Shown here in pieces: positions 23,960 to 36,890 of a DNA stretch of 64,000 nucleotides. The translations under genes and the position numbers were made by a program. The stretch lies in contig JALJCO010013676.1 of the NCBI GenBank assembly GCA_023101725.1, forward strand, positions 62,049 through 126,048, written 5' to 3'. The notes beneath the pieces are model-generated. The model did not search any database and was not told where the DNA came from. It worked only from the letters and a program-made list of their open reading frames with translations. Within the stretch, counting starts at the first letter, position 1; each line of letters starts with the position of its first letter. Source of the stretch: Atherinomorus stipes (taxonomy: Eukaryota > Chordata > Actinopteri > Atheriniformes > Atherinidae).

Positions 23960-24660
23960 ATTTATTTATTTATTTTCAATTCTTTATCACTTATAAAAAT
24001 AATGTCGACAAACAAATACACACCAAAATAATAGCAGTTTTGTGTAAATATATTACAGATTGAGAAAAAAAGAAAGAAGAAAGAAAAGAAAAAAAAAAGA
24101 AAGAAAAAAAGGAGGGAAACTCAAGACTGAAAGTGGTCAGAATTATGGTCCAATAAACAGAGCATAATAATATCAACAAAAACAATCAGATATACAAGCA
24201 GACAATTTCAGTCCTCAGTGTCTAAAGAAAGGTTTGTAAGTGATCCATTTATCGCACTTTTCTTTAAATTCCATTTTTTTCAATCCTAAGCAAAAGTCAT
24301 TCTTTCCATGAAAAATATTCCTTGCTCAACTTCCATCCATTGAGTACAGTTATAGGTGGCTCATGAATTGAGCCATCTTCTCATTATTGCTTTTCTTGCC
24401 ACAGTTAGTAATACAGTATTTTATTATAATTATCATCTTTCTTTACAGTAGAAATAAGGCCCAAATACACTGTACTAAAAGTAAATGGAACAGAACAGTT
24501 CAACATTCTGACAAGAGAAAGATGCCAACAGAAGCCAAGAAAGGTTTCATCATAATGCAGTCCCAGAAAATGCGGGTATGGTTAGCCTTGACAGTGCCAC
24601 ATTGTCTCCAGCACAACTGCTGGATAGACATTGTTTACTTTTAATTGATGGTGTTATAAA
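23960..24660 (-). mobile_element. Possible LINE 3'-region relic, minus strand
   Basis: A long A-rich/purine segment is followed by sequence that resembles the 3' region of fish L1-like elements (ATGCAGTCCCAGAAAATGCG, GCCACATTGTCTCCAGCACA). No coding block is readable. Confidence 0.25.
24062..24119 (+). repeat. Polypurine tract
   Basis: 58 consecutive A/G residues (AAAG/AAGAA units); mirror-type sequence that can form triplex DNA. Confidence 0.9.
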
Positions 24661-24690
24661 GATAACACCATCCATATGAGATATTTAAAA

Positions 24691-24712
24691 GAAGAAGAAG
24701 AAGAAGAAGAAA
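24691..24712 (+). repeat. (GAA)7 microsatellite
   Basis: Seven GAA units. It follows closely a perfect 11-bp-arm hairpin (GATGGTGTTAT-AAAG-ATAACACCATC, about 24647-24672). Confidence 0.9.
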
Positions 24713-25069
24713 CAGATCGAGAGCAAAAGTTCTGGCGTGATGTGGAATTTTAAAAAATGATGAAAGCCATTATAATAAGAAAATAAAATGTGCTATGTGG
24801 CGATGTGAATACGCAACATGGTAAATGAAGTGTAAAAATATCTGTTGGAAATTAGTAGCATGCTGCCCTGAAGCCGTTTTAAATTCAATTTTATGTTTGG
24901 TTAGTAGTACATGATTTATGTGGCAGATTGTATAACACTGTTTTTTCTTTCTGCTCATTTTCATTCAAGTGTTTGAGATTTTTTGTTTGTCGTGATTGTT
25001 TTGTTTGGAAAAAAATGAAACAAATTTGTAATCACAGATGGTAATACCTCAATTTGCACCACAAATCTG

Positions 25070-25967
25070 TTAAAGCTGCCATAACCTATGTTTTACAGTA
25101 CATACACAATCCTTCTTAAAATATCTTCAAATGTTTTTTTAATTATAGTTGGGTGGAAGGAAAATTTAATGAGCTCATTTTAATCTCTTTTTATCCCCAA
25201 CTTTTTTTTTTGTCATGAGAATATGCACAAGAACTAGACCTCTCTGTAAGCACGTTCATGAGGCAAGCGTCAAAGCCAAAACAAAGTTTTATCAGGACAG
25301 AGCAAGTGAAGGAAATGATGTCCCAACAGAGAAAAATGTGATAAAAACTTAACGGTGCGGTTGATAGAGAGAATCCGCGGAGTAAAAGGGCTGGACTCTG
25401 ATGAACATAAGGAGGGGACGTCTGACGTGAATTAAACAAAACAGTGTTAGCTTTTGTAGCTACATTAGCAGCTTGTCCGTTCGTCTACCATCGTTTACAG
25501 GTCTCTTACACAAAAGATAATAAGTTACACAAGCAGTAACACTTGTCGACTGTACATCCTCACTGACTAAATATAATCCACTGGTCCTTGGTAGTGCTGT
25601 CCCTCTTGTTACAGCAATGAAAACTGCGGAATTTCTGCCGAAGCAGCTCAGCACGGCCAATTTTTTTCCCTCCTCCTCGACGTCGCCCTCCTCTATGACA
25701 AAGCTGGTCATTAAACGCTATTCTGCGGCAGGTAATCAGCTGATTTCGGGTGGTGCTGTAGATCACGTCATTCGGAGAAAAAAACCCAAATCGCGTACTG
25801 TGGAGAGCACGCTCTTGTGGCCGATTCTGGCGAGAAGAGAGAGCCCGCACTCAAAGATGAATCCACTTTCACTCTCCGGAGTTTCTGGCACTTTTCAACT
25901 GAGGTCCTATTCTAATACACATGTTTTAACGTGAAAAAGTAGGATTTCCAGGTGATGACTCCTTTAA
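25070..25967. mobile_element. TTAA-bounded MITE with CpG-rich core
   Basis: Ends are TTAAAGCTGCCATAACCT (left) and, on the minus strand, TTAAAGGAGTCATCACCT (right), matching at 14 of 18 positions. The core, 25340-25920, is CpG-rich (CCTCGACGTCGCCCTC, AATCGCGTACTG) and has open frames of about 80-105 codons on both strands with no recognisable domain. Confidence 0.5.
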
Positions 25968-27012
25968 AATCAGTCCAACACAGTTTAACACCAAACAAAA
26001 CATAACATCACTCCAGAAATCTTCTATTAACTTACACTGGCATTAGCATTGATGACAAAGCCTATTATGCTAAAGACTTCATTGCAGTATTTGGCCTTTA
26101 TACAGCATACTGTATCTCAAACAAGAAGGTAGAGCTGGAAAATGACTCCTGAGGTCTTTCCAGAATCAATAAATCTCTGAAACTTTTTCATTTATTTAAT
26201 TTTGTTATCATTTTCTTTAAAAAATCCACCAGATGCTGAGCAGAATGAACTAATCTGGCTGTACTTTTTAGGAAATATCAAGAGATTATGAGAGAAGTTT
26301 ATGGATATATTAAGTTTGGTTACATGAGAGTAAGTGCATTCCCTCAGTTGGAGCCAAAGTTTTGGTGCCACTGTCTTGTCTTGAGCCCACTGAAGGTCCA
26401 GTTGAAGGTGCTTCTTTGTCGGCTTCACATCTCCATTTGGCTGTAATATACAATATGCTGACAATATATCTTTCTCCTGCTGACTGAGAAGTGGTAAATC
26501 ATCCCCTTCTGCAAAATACCAAAGATGAAGGCCTTTGATGGTGAAAACATGGACAACTATTCACACTCGAATGTTTGACTTTTAACAAATGCTAATACGC
26601 AGCCTTGACATTGTGGGTAAAGCAGCTTCTGCAGATATGTGACAGGTTTACAGAGAATGTTGACAGGCTTGTCTGCAAAACTGAGGCCCCATGTGCACGA
26701 TTTTTTTTTCCAAGAGTTTCCTTCCAGGAGTGTGAGTCACTAACAGCAAGATGTCCAGGGTGTGAAACAAAGCAAAGCTAAATCCAGGCAACAGCACATT
26801 AGCAGCTATTACCAAAAAACACAACACAACGCCATTACATGTCTCACTGCAGATGCTTTTAGTGTAGATTAGCAAGAGCCAAAATCATTTGCTTTTAATG
26901 CTTATATGGTAATTAACTAACTTGAAATGTTTCAAGATGGTCACTGTGTTACCAGAAAATATAAAAAAAGAACCAAGCGATTAAGAGGTCAAATAGAAAT
27001 TTAAGAAGTAGA
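25968..27012. other. Non-coding stretch
   Basis: Nothing recognisable; open frames are short and domain-free. Confidence 0.65.
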
Positions 27013-27690
27013 TTAAAGCCACTTTCCAACTGAAATTAGCGGGTTCACATGGGTTTTTCAAATGCGCATCGACCCGCTCATAATCAGCATTTGGCTCCTT
27101 TCCAAAAAAATAAAGCTGGGTCTGATCACCTGCTGGCAAGCTGCATGGCCTCTGTCCCCACCGCTGCATGTCTGGTGACACCATCATGCTGGGTTAATAT
27201 TGATGATGTCGGCTGTGTGACAGAAATCAGGAAACTAAACAATGAAGGGCGAGTCAGGCTGTAGTCAATGTGCGTTGTTGCACCTTTTTTCTTACTCAAA
27301 ATGGAGGAAAACCAGCAGGTAATCTTCTAGCGCAGATTGGAATTTGTGGTCGAAGCAGAGTTGTTTTGGTGCTTTATGTGAGACGCGACTGGCACGATGT
27401 CACAATGTAGCCACGTACCGCCCAACGTCATCACGTAAATTGGTGAGTCAACCCGGGTCTGGTGTTCCCAGATCGGAGCCGAGCCGTTTGAAGGCGATTT
27501 TAACTCGCGTCGCTTGCCGAGTCATTTGACGCATGTTGACGCGGGTTGTTGAGCCCACTGCCACTAAAAGCCGATTGTTCGTGGGTTTAAACAGCTTTTT
27601 TGGCCAATGGGAAAGGGGTATTACTGGTTCATTGGACTGTTGGCTCTGGATCTACAGTACAAGTTGTTTGGCTGATACAAACCAGTCAGG
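27013..27690. mobile_element. CpG-rich transposon-like block
   Basis: A TTAAAGCC start at 27013 and a CpG-rich body (AACTCGCGTCGCTTGCCGAG, GACGCGGGTTGTTGAGCCC) contrast with the flanks. Two similar motifs occur in the same orientation near both edges (AGCCACTTTCC...GCGGGTT and AGCCCACTGCC...GTGGGTT). No convincing ends were found. Confidence 0.3.
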
Positions 27691-28690
27691 GTGGACACCC
27701 TGGAGCAAACACAAAAGCAAAACGCAAAACACAAGTTCAGATATATTTTTCCAGGCAGAAAGATAAATCTTTCAAAATGTCTGACTAATCGTACCTTCTT
27801 CCCTCTTCCTTTTCCATTTTCCCTTGTGGATTACTATATTATGGTCTGTGTTCAATTACATTCAAATGCAGAAAAAAGTGATGTGAAAGAAAATTTTCCT
27901 CGTTTACAAGATCATGATTTTCCACAGATATGGAAGTGATGCAGCAGCCTGTGTAGACTTCTACATGAACACAAAGACAAACAGGAATTTAGGAGGGCAG
28001 ATGTGACACTGACACTCTAGTCTCCGGCAAAGACACACACACACGCACACACCCATACACACAAGCATGCATTTGTTGTTAATACTATTTATGAGACAGG
28101 CAAAGGCACCAGCTGGTGAAACCCACTCAAGACTCTATTCACTGAGAACACGTGACTGTGGAGGGAAGAAGAGGAAGGGAGGAGAGAGTGGAGAGAGGGA
28201 GGAGCCAGAAAGAGGCACAGGTGGAAACACTCGTATTTGAGGGTGCACGGTCGTTTAAAAAAGTAAAAAAAAGTGAAAATGTGCCATTCATTTTTGTAAA
28301 GTCTTTCAAAATTTTACCCCACCACCACCATGTTGCTAATACTAATTGACACAAATGCAATCTTAATGTGCAGCTGACAGTTGATCTGAGATCAGTTTGG
28401 TCAAACAAAGTGGACAGAGAAGAGACAGGAAGCTGCACGGCTCAAAAATAACAACTGTCGGTATTCCACTAAGGTTGCTGGACCCAGTGCACAAACCGTA
28501 AGAAGGCTCTGAGGAAGTTCTCGGACTTTTGTGGTCAGAAATGGTTTTGTTTTGTTTTATTTATCAAGAATAAGAATTATAAGAACAGATAGAGAAGAGG
28601 CAGGATCGAGAATACAGACTGAGTGAAAGGGTTTGTTCGTCTTCTGTTTGATTTTTCAGTAGTTGCCATTTAAATAACTTCAGTGGATCT

Positions 28691-28795
28691 GTCCAGCCTG
28701 CCTCTCGCCTAGCTGCTGATAGGCTCCAACTTCCCTGCAACCCTGCATTGGAATAAATGGGTAGGCCTACAGACCATGGATGAATGGACAGATAA
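28691..28795 (+). mobile_element. 3' fragment of the same SINE family
   Basis: It matches the tail half of the 4040-4421 element (CCTGCCTCTCGCC, GCTGATAGGCTCCAAC, then AATAAATGGGTAGG and ATGGATGAATGGA). The 5' part is missing, which is typical of degraded copies. Confidence 0.55.
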
Positions 28796-29549
28796 ATATA
28801 TAAATCAGCATTTCTTTTCCTGCTCTTTTTCAGAGAGTTACGTTTGGATACTGCCATGCTTTGATATGGATAGGAAGATAATGCAAGATGACATCTTCAT
28901 AAGTGACAGTTCACCTTTATCCTTTAATCATACGAAACATTAATTAAAACTTCATTTTACATTTGATCCATTAAAGATACACAAAAATTGGGCATTACGA
29001 CTATTTTATAATCCCACAATATTTAATAAAGCATGAACTCTGAAGTGTTTGGTGTTATCCAGGTTGTAATCTGCCTCAATGATCTTATCCCTGAACTGTA
29101 AGAAGCTGGTAGCCTACACAGAGAAGATGGATGGAGGTTTGTAGGGTTAGTAAGTCTGTGTAATTTACACTGGAGCATACCAATCATGTTTTTGGTTGTT
29201 GTTGTTGTTTTAACTATTCTTTAGTTATTTTTAGAAATTACATTTCAGTGCAGCACTGTTGAAAAGTGTCATTTAAAAAGTTTCAAAACACAGTTCCTTT
29301 ATAGAAAAGACTTGATTTGAAGCTTTTGACTACAGTATATGTCCATAAATAGCAAGCTTAAAACAGCTAAGCAACTGAAATAAAGACTAAAATGTAAAAG
29401 GATGCTGATAATGTACCTCGTATACATTTATCAGTAATTCACTGAACATGGATTCAGAATAAGTTGGGGAGTTTTCTTTGTTAGCAGTGTATCCACTGCT
29501 TGCAAGCGGTGCAAGAAGCGAATGCCAGAGTACAAGGCCCATGATGCTG

Positions 29550-29563
29550 CTGCCATCTGCAGG
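29550..29563 (-). promoter_or_regulatory. CTCF-like motif
   Basis: The minus strand reads CCTGCAGATGGCAG, one mismatch from CCASYAGRKGGCRS. Confidence 0.3.
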
Positions 29564-30393
29564 TGGAAACCTACACAGCCACAAATTCAGGAGCAGTGAT
29601 CGGCCCTGAGGCCAAACAGATGGCCTCAGAGAAACCACAAACTTGAAAAATTCAAACACACACACATACACACTTCAGCTTAGCACTTTAACGAAGACCA
29701 GAAGAAGATGGACTGTTAATGAATCTGTAATGCTGTAAGCAACTAATGATGCATGGGACTTCCAGCTGGACAAGAAATACCACTTCTATTTGAATACCGA
29801 TTAATATTCATTAAAAGCTGTTTGAAAGATAAGAAAATATGTAAGAAAATAATTCTCACACACATAGAGAAGTAAGTAAGACGTGCATGTGTGTCTGGGA
29901 GCACCTCAGGGAAAGATTGCCAGGTAAAGATTTTACATCAGATTTAAGATGAAGTTTTATAGGGTCTCATCATGAATGGACAGATGTATGAGAGGAGCCT
30001 TCACAGTGAGAGAAAAAAACAAGATGGCTGAAGTAGATGTAGAATTCCTGAGCCAAAAATACCTTAAAAAAAACAAATGACAAAGAGTTTTTAAAAAAGA
30101 AAAAGTCAAATCAAATGTGGCACTAATGAAAACATGTTTTAATCCTCCTGCCAATTGTTTTTGATGAAATCCATAAACATGTTGTGACACAACACAAGTG
30201 AAGCAGCAGTGATATCTGCTCTTTTGGTTTTAAAGGTGCAAATACAAAAATACAAAAACCTTCTGTGTAACTGCAGCACCATGACATGACTTTGTTTTTA
30301 ATCTATGTTATTTATATCTATACACTGAAGAATTTAGCACTAGAGTTCACAACTACTGTAGTATTCGTGGTTTCCTGTACCCAGCAGGTTAGA

Positions 30394-30407
30394 CCAGTAG
30401 AGGGCAG
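30394..30407 (+). promoter_or_regulatory. CTCF-like motif
   Basis: CCAGTAGAGGGCAG is an exact match to the core consensus CCASYAGRKGGCRS. With the opposite-strand site at 29550 it forms a divergent pair. Confidence 0.4.
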
Positions 30408-31993
30408 ATACACACCAGTAAATCCAGAGCCTCTATGAGCTTATGTATATTATAAAATCATACTGGGTAAAAATTTGTTAAATACATTTGAATTTTATCA
30501 GATTTGAAATATACAAAGCAATTAGTAGATCATGTATTTAATAGAAGCCCTACTGCTCCGAGTTTGGTTGCAGTGAGATTGCCAAAGTAAACAAAGCCAC
30601 TTCTATCTTAGTGATGGTTTAATGACCTGATATCTACAAGTTTATTGCAGTCTTCTTCCATCTCTTCCATCTCGCCAGAAGAACACATAGAAGTTGTCAC
30701 TGAGCATAAGCGGGCAAAGAGTGGGAGGATAAATACAGCAGGGATATTAATTTTTCTGTGCCAAAACCTCTTTGTTGCTACCGATTTAAGGATTTGACTT
30801 GTGTTTTGCTCCTTGCTCTGGGCATCAGGATGATCTGTCAGCCTGTATCAGCTCAGCATTGTGATTGTGAGAGAAGCTGAGAGATCACAGGAGTACATCC
30901 CATGGTCAGGGACTTGTTAAAGGAGGATGCAGAAGATAAACTAGAAGAATAAAAACTTTACTTTGCGACAGTTGAGAAATAAGCAAACCAATAAATAATA
31001 GACACAGGTCATCTCTTCCGCTCTGTCTTGAAGCTACAAGCACATACACTCTTGTACCGGTCTAACCTTTAAACCCACTGGGACCTTCTCAGGTATTCTT
31101 TCAGATAAAACCAGGGATGACGCTACAACGATATGGACAGATGGTGATGGGAAGAGGGCAGACCCGAGGGACACAACTGTAACAAATAATAGATAAAGCA
31201 AAGGAATGATTGCAATGGCATGAGGTCTGAAAATAACCCATGAAGAGCTAAAGTGGCTTTCTCACTGATTTTAATGCCACCAACCCGTTACGCCTAACAC
31301 TGGGAAAAAAAAAGAAACCACAAAATCACATATTACTACTTCCACCTGCTTCAAGGCATTCAGCAGCCTCCCAGTAATGCGAGCATCAACTCCTGCTATC
31401 ATTCCGCCTTTGCTACATCTTGTTGCCCTCTTGTTTTACATGTTATCCTGTAACACAGACGCTGTATTTCCTCTGAAGCCTGTGTCTATCTGTCTCTTGC
31501 TGTCACACCCAACCTCTTGGCTGCTTGACTGCTGTTCTTCCCCCTCTTTCTCCATGCTTGTCTGAAGGCAGGCAGCAGGTGTTTTGTGACTCGAAGATCA
31601 GAGAGCCTCAGAGAGATGGAGCCCCTCTGAGCTAGGCTGTGTAGGAGGAGGAGAGAAAGTCTACACTTCCATTTTCAGAGTCTGTCTTCTCTTTGCAACA
31701 GGAGAGAGCGCTTATCCCACCCCCAGACCACAATTGCACCAGTCTAAAATCAGTGCATGGGCTTTATCTGTATAAAATGCTCATACATGTCTCTTGCAGG
31801 CTGTGGGGAGCCTTTTACTCAGAAGCATGTGAACTGCTTGCTGCTGAGTTGAGGTGCCACTAGGGAGAAACACAGTGTGGGTGCACACATGCATAGACTA
31901 ATATGGCAAATGAGGAGAGGAACGAGGGTGGGTGAGATAAAGCAAGAGAAACTATAATCATCAGGTCCATACTGTGCAAAGAACATGCAGTCT

Positions 31994-31994
31994 A

Positions 31995-32035
<41 letters not shown>

Positions 32036-32055
32036 CCACCCACCCACACACACAG
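31994..32055 (+). repeat. Compound (CT)n(CA)n(CCCA)n microsatellite
   Basis: About 13 CT units run directly into about 8 CA units and then CCCA-type units. Confidence 0.95.
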
Positions 32056-32450
32056 TTTGACTTTGCACTGATTAAGTTTAGCATTTCTGGTGGAACCCAG
32101 TTCTAAAATTCTCCACTCTCGGACCTAAAACTAGAATCAGATGCTGACTCAAACACACCATTATTACTCTTGTCTCTTTAGCTTTGTCATCATTATTATC
32201 ATAAAAGTCAACAGCTAATAGCTCATCATCTCGAACAGATAATTAATTTCTTGGTGTCCAAACTTGTTCCTTTCATGCATGAGTTATGGAGAAACAGCCA
32301 AACGTCTTTTACATGCAATACTTTACTTCTCGACAAAAAGTGATGCTTTTTAGTTCGTTATCACATTTTCCTTTTTATCCATTTTGATCAGTTCTTCAAA
32401 AATATTTATAAACAGATGACTGAGACTCACTGATGTCCACTAAAGTGGGA

Positions 32451-32468
32451 AAAAAAAAAAAAAAAAAA
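32451..32468 (+). repeat. Poly-A tract
   Basis: A run of about 18 A residues between GTGGG and CCCACCC, which are themselves inverted. Confidence 0.9.
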
Positions 32469-32613
32469 CCCACCCATGAATATACTAGAAAACAGCTGTC
32501 AAATAGCTGTCCATTGTAGTTAACACGAAACATGAAAGGGTTAATATCAGAACCGACTGATTTTGTGCTGCTTTTGTTACATGCTTATAGTGCTACACAT
32601 TATTAGACACTAT

Positions 32614-33550
32614 CACTGCGTTTACATGCAGCCAGTAACTCTTTCATAACCCTTTCATAACCGGAATATTAGCAATAACCCGGTTGCACACAGCCATGTA
32701 AACACTGGCAAAAACCCGAATATGCTCATTTTCGGGTTTTTAAAAACCCGAATATTACCCCTGGGTTACTCCTTTTCTAACCGGACTATTTGGTCATGTA
32801 AACGCTTATTGGAATATCTCCATTGAAAGGAATATTTAATTGTGTTCTGCGCATGCTCTATCTGCAAGTATTCTGGTCTTTTGATTAAACTACAGGGAGT
32901 ATTTTGTACCAGCGATCAGACAGTGCTCTGCACAGCTTGCTAGTTTATACGTCACCATGGCAACACGTATCCCTAGAGGAGCTGGTGTGCAAACAGTTGC
33001 ATCGCGGGGCTCCATCACTCGTCTGGCAAAGTTTGGTGAAGGCGTGACAGGAAAATTCACTGACTCCAGCCGGAGTCAGTTAACTTCATCATTGCAACCG
33101 TTCCACCAGTCCTGACGGCAGAACTTTATCTGTCTTGGGGACTCTGCTGGAAACGGGAAGCGTGGATGTGCACAGCTCCGGCTACGAGCGCCAATCTCTC
33201 CTTCTCTGACCCGTTAAGTAGCTACTGCTGGTGGGTCAGTACCAGCACTCCGGACTGCAGTCAAGCCAGCCGCCTCTCGCGGATCCGCGGTAAAGCCAAC
33301 TGCCGTTATTTTGGCTGTAACTCTGAATCTTGGCTGGCTTTACCGCTGTGGCCCCGGATGGTTCATAATCCACCATCATCATGACGTTTTCCGTGGGTCG
33401 CGGTTTGGATCGGGATATTCCAATTGATTTCAGTAATCATGTAAACAGGAGTAACTCTGTCTGCTCACGCATGTAAACGGGTTATTCCTGATCTTTCAGA
33501 AACCGGAATATTGACCTTAACCCGAATTTTGATGGCATGTAAACGTGGTC
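32614..33550. mobile_element. Harbinger-like MITE
   Basis: Ends are CACTGCGTTTACATGC (left) and, on the minus strand, GACCACGTTTACATGC (right). The 3-bp direct repeat TAT flanks it on both sides (32611-32613, 33551-33553). Subterminal CATGTAAAC and AACCGGAATATT motifs recur in inverted order. The middle, 32930-33400, is CpG-rich with a 72-codon open stretch of no recognised domain. A 3-bp duplication suggests PIF/Harbinger, although its usual TWA is not exact here. Confidence 0.65.
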
Positions 33551-33553
33551 TAT

Positions 33554-36448
33554 GTTAACAGAGTTGTCCTTTGATTCCAGCTTTGTTTGGCTGAGTGATT
33601 ATGCTACAGAAATGCCTTGTATATCTGTATTCCCAGCATGATGTTGGCTGCAGCTAAAACAGGAGAAGACAAGCTGGGCATTGTGCTGCCTTGTGTTCAG
33701 TGGCAGATTGAGGTTTTCAAATAGTGGAAGCTGGTTAAATACGGATTTGGTTCTTATGAGTCAACATAGCGCAAAATTTAATAAGGAAAACAGGCACATT
33801 TAAGGTCAACACATTAGCTAGCCGGGGACAAAAAAGTTTAACATTTCAAAGTCAGTATGGTATGTTCATTTGTTGCCACAGTCATGATTAAACTAAAGCA
33901 CAGATTACAGAAAGTTTGATCTTTAAAACATATTCACATCTTTTCATAATGTTCCTTTATGTTTTGCAACATCAGCAGGACTTTTTCCCAAGTGAGGGGC
34001 CATGGAGGGACCATATTTACTAGATAAGTCCTGATATACCTCCAACTTTCACACATACAGTGAAACTTAAGTGAATCCTCACATCTGAAATGACTGTGAT
34101 CCAGTTTCAAGTCAGAAAACTAGCAAGATCTGCTCACCAGGCTGCCTTATTTTAGCAAGGCAATTTGATAATAAAGCATAATACTGCATTATATAAACAC
34201 CATAGCAACAAGTTCATGGATCCATGTTGCTATTTCCTATCCTAAACTAACAGAATTGCTGGTTAACAGTTTATTACTGCAGCTCTCACCATTTTGTGTG
34301 GAGCAGCCATATTGCATTTTCAGACAAGGTGAGGCTCCTCCAACTTTTTAAGTTTGAAATCTGGTTTTAGGAGGAATTCCAGTAAATTCTTTTAAAACTA
34401 ATAACTTGGAAATACTGACCTTTGATGTCACGGTAAATGGAACATATGTGTTGCCTTCATGTCCATTCAGAAATGCAGCTTTAAAGCTTGATTAATATCA
34501 ATTTTTCACATAAAAAATCAACATCCAAGTTTTTATTCTCACCAGTTAGAAACATGGCATCACTGCTGTTGTCAAAATCGATTAAGTTTAATAGCTTGCA
34601 ATTTTTTCTTATCTGAAAAATAGTCAAGCCACCATTGACTGGCCAGGGGCACTTCTGGTGTCTGAGTCACTCTGGTTCTGCCCCCAGATCTCTCATGCCT
34701 TGAATTAAAGACAATATAAATACATGGAGGATGGTCAATAAATCTTACGGTACTTATACTTTTTTTTTAAAAGATGGACTTTAGAAGGATGAGCTTGCTT
34801 GCTTTAATGTGTTAAATATGTTATTTTAATCAAACATTCTTTAAATATTGGTAGCATAAGGGGATTACTAAAAATTAGTGAGAAATTTATTCTGATTTGG
34901 CTCTAAGAAAGACTTGCTGACTTTTTTTTACGTTTTGGAAAACAATCTTCGTGTAGTATAAGGAAACATCTCTAGTGCCTTTTTTTTTTGCATATCCACA
35001 TATACATAATTTAAAATGAAGACTTTTTGAAGTTTGCTAACTGACTTTGTCAGAAAATAAGTGCTTTTCCATGGTTTTAAATAGTTCCACAGTCACTGTG
35101 GAATTTACTCATGTTAAGCAATGCTACATGGTATTGTAAAGTTCCACTTAATAATTTGTGCTTTGGCTAAACATCGCTTTTGAACAGGATAACAGCGGAG
35201 AGGAACAGCCTGGCACATGGAAGACAAAAGGAAACTAAAAAAAAATTAAAAAAAAATACAAATATTTGTTAAGCTATCTTACTGATTAGGAATCACAGTT
35301 GTCCTCAGAGGAGCATCAGACATTAATCTGATGATTATAGATCAAGCTTCTAAAATTAGCAGAAATTATGTCCAGTTGAAAATTACAGCTGCATTAATGA
35401 TGTTTACCTGGTTGGACTCAACAGGGCTCACCATATGGTTAAGTTAATGAGGTTTTAGCTGGAATTAATGAAAGCCTTTGTGGTTACAGATTAGCCACCA
35501 CTTTGCCATCCTCAAACCCGTGCATCTAATCAATGTTTCCTCTTCATTGCTAACCATTGCCCCACTCATGGGTTTGAGAGCCATTAACAGGGGGTTCAGT
35601 CTGGTGTGTCTGATGAGGACAGCTGCTGGGTTAAACGACCCATCTGTATCTAAATGATATAATCAGTCCTAATAGAAGAGGGACAGATCAGTCTCACTGC
35701 TGTCAACCACTAGAGGACAAGGGGTCACCTTCAGCATGATTTAGATATATTCCACCTGATTGGGAATCCACAGAGAGACACCCCTGAAGCTCTACAACTG
35801 TGTGAAACTGGTTGTGTTTGTGTCAGTGTGTGTATGGTTCTATCAGCTATGCAAGTGTCAGCAGTGTCATTTGTCTTTTGATAAGCTGGGACTGGACTGT
35901 ATGAGAGTTATTCATGGGAATGTATTTGTTCATAGGAACCTGGGGGGATAATTCATCAGAAAGTGTCAGTGCTAAGGTTACACAGGTATGAGAGCATGCT
36001 GAACCTCCATCTAAACTGGGTGGAGAGGGTGACTGTCTCAAGATGAATTAATCCCAAAAGAGCCATACAACCCCTGCAAGACATATGGAGTCACCACTTT
36101 TAAAGCATGTTAATTCAGCTGAACCAAAAACAAAATGTTAATTTTGGACTTTGATGCAGCTCGTTTGCCTTTGAAGCACGGACTTCCCCACTAAAAACCA
36201 GTATTTTCATCAGTAAGGTTAAAACTTTCTGGTGGAGCAGTTCTCAGATCAGCTTTGCAGGTTGGAGCGTGATGGATTTTTTCCATCTTGTTTTCCAATT
36301 TCCAGCATAAATTTGCAAATGTATTGAGACTACTTGCTGGTCATGTCATTGAATTGTTATGTTTTTGGTGGTTGTTTTTTTGTTTTTTAATTATTATCTT
36401 TGTTGGCATGCTATCCCTTTCATGTGTGGGTTTTATCTAGTTTAATTC
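33554..36448. other. Non-coding stretch, possible conserved element at 35380-35660
   Basis: No gene. The segment 35380-35660 has several homeodomain-type TTAATGA/ATTAATG motifs and balanced composition without repeats, which is the look of a conserved enhancer, but conservation cannot be tested here. Confidence 0.4.
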
Positions 36449-36630
36449 TTCCGCATGTCCAATGACACACAGGTTATTTGGTGATTCTAAATTCAGCCAC
36501 AGAAATGAGTGTAAGCATGAATGGCTGTTCGCTTAGTTCATTTCTGTGCTGGTCCTGTGATAGACTGGTGACCTGTCCAGGGTGCACTACTTCTCTTCCC
36601 GGATGGATGTATGGATGTATGGATGGATGA
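36449..36630 (+). mobile_element. 3' fragment of the same SINE family with GGAT tail
   Basis: It matches the middle and tail of the SINE (CTTCCGCATGTCCAATGACA, GGTGATTCTAAATT, TGTGATAGACTGGTGACCTG, TCCAGGGTGCAC) and ends in an imperfect GGATGGATGTAT repeat. The tRNA-like head is absent. Confidence 0.65.
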
Positions 36631-36754
36631 ACTATCCCAAAAAATCACTGAATCATCATCAAGGCTTTCGATTTTTATTAATGAAATGAGAAAGATATCA
36701 AATCCAAATGCACACTTATGGATTAAGTGAAAAGTTAATGACTGCCATCTGATC

Positions 36755-36890
36755 ATTAAGCTGGATTTATACTTGCGGGTCGTCTGCATCGGCGTAACTG
36801 CAGTGGGCTCCGTGTAGGCTCTGCGTAGGCCTGACACGCACCTCTTCAGACCTGACATGCATCCCGGCTACGCAAGTACTCCCTTTTGAT
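36755..36890. mobile_element. MITE-like fragment
   Basis: The segment AAGCTGGATTTATACTTGCG with repeated TGCGTAGGC/CTCCGTGTAGGC and CGGCTACGCAAG resembles a fish DNA-transposon fragment with TACGC/GCGTA motifs. Ends and duplication are not seen. Confidence 0.35.

Larger units (their letters stand above)
27691..31990. other. Non-coding stretch
   Basis: Holds the SINE fragment at 28691, two CTCF-like motifs and a CA run (about 28032-28062). Otherwise I see nothing. Confidence 0.65.

Noticed and set aside
25617..25934. 105-codon open frame in CpG-rich DNA
   Set aside because: Lies in the core of a TTAA-bounded element, overlaps an opposite open frame of similar length, and has no recognisable motif.
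35708..35721. CTCF-like CCACTAGAGGACAA
   Set aside because: Mismatches in the GGC core; too weak next to the better sites.
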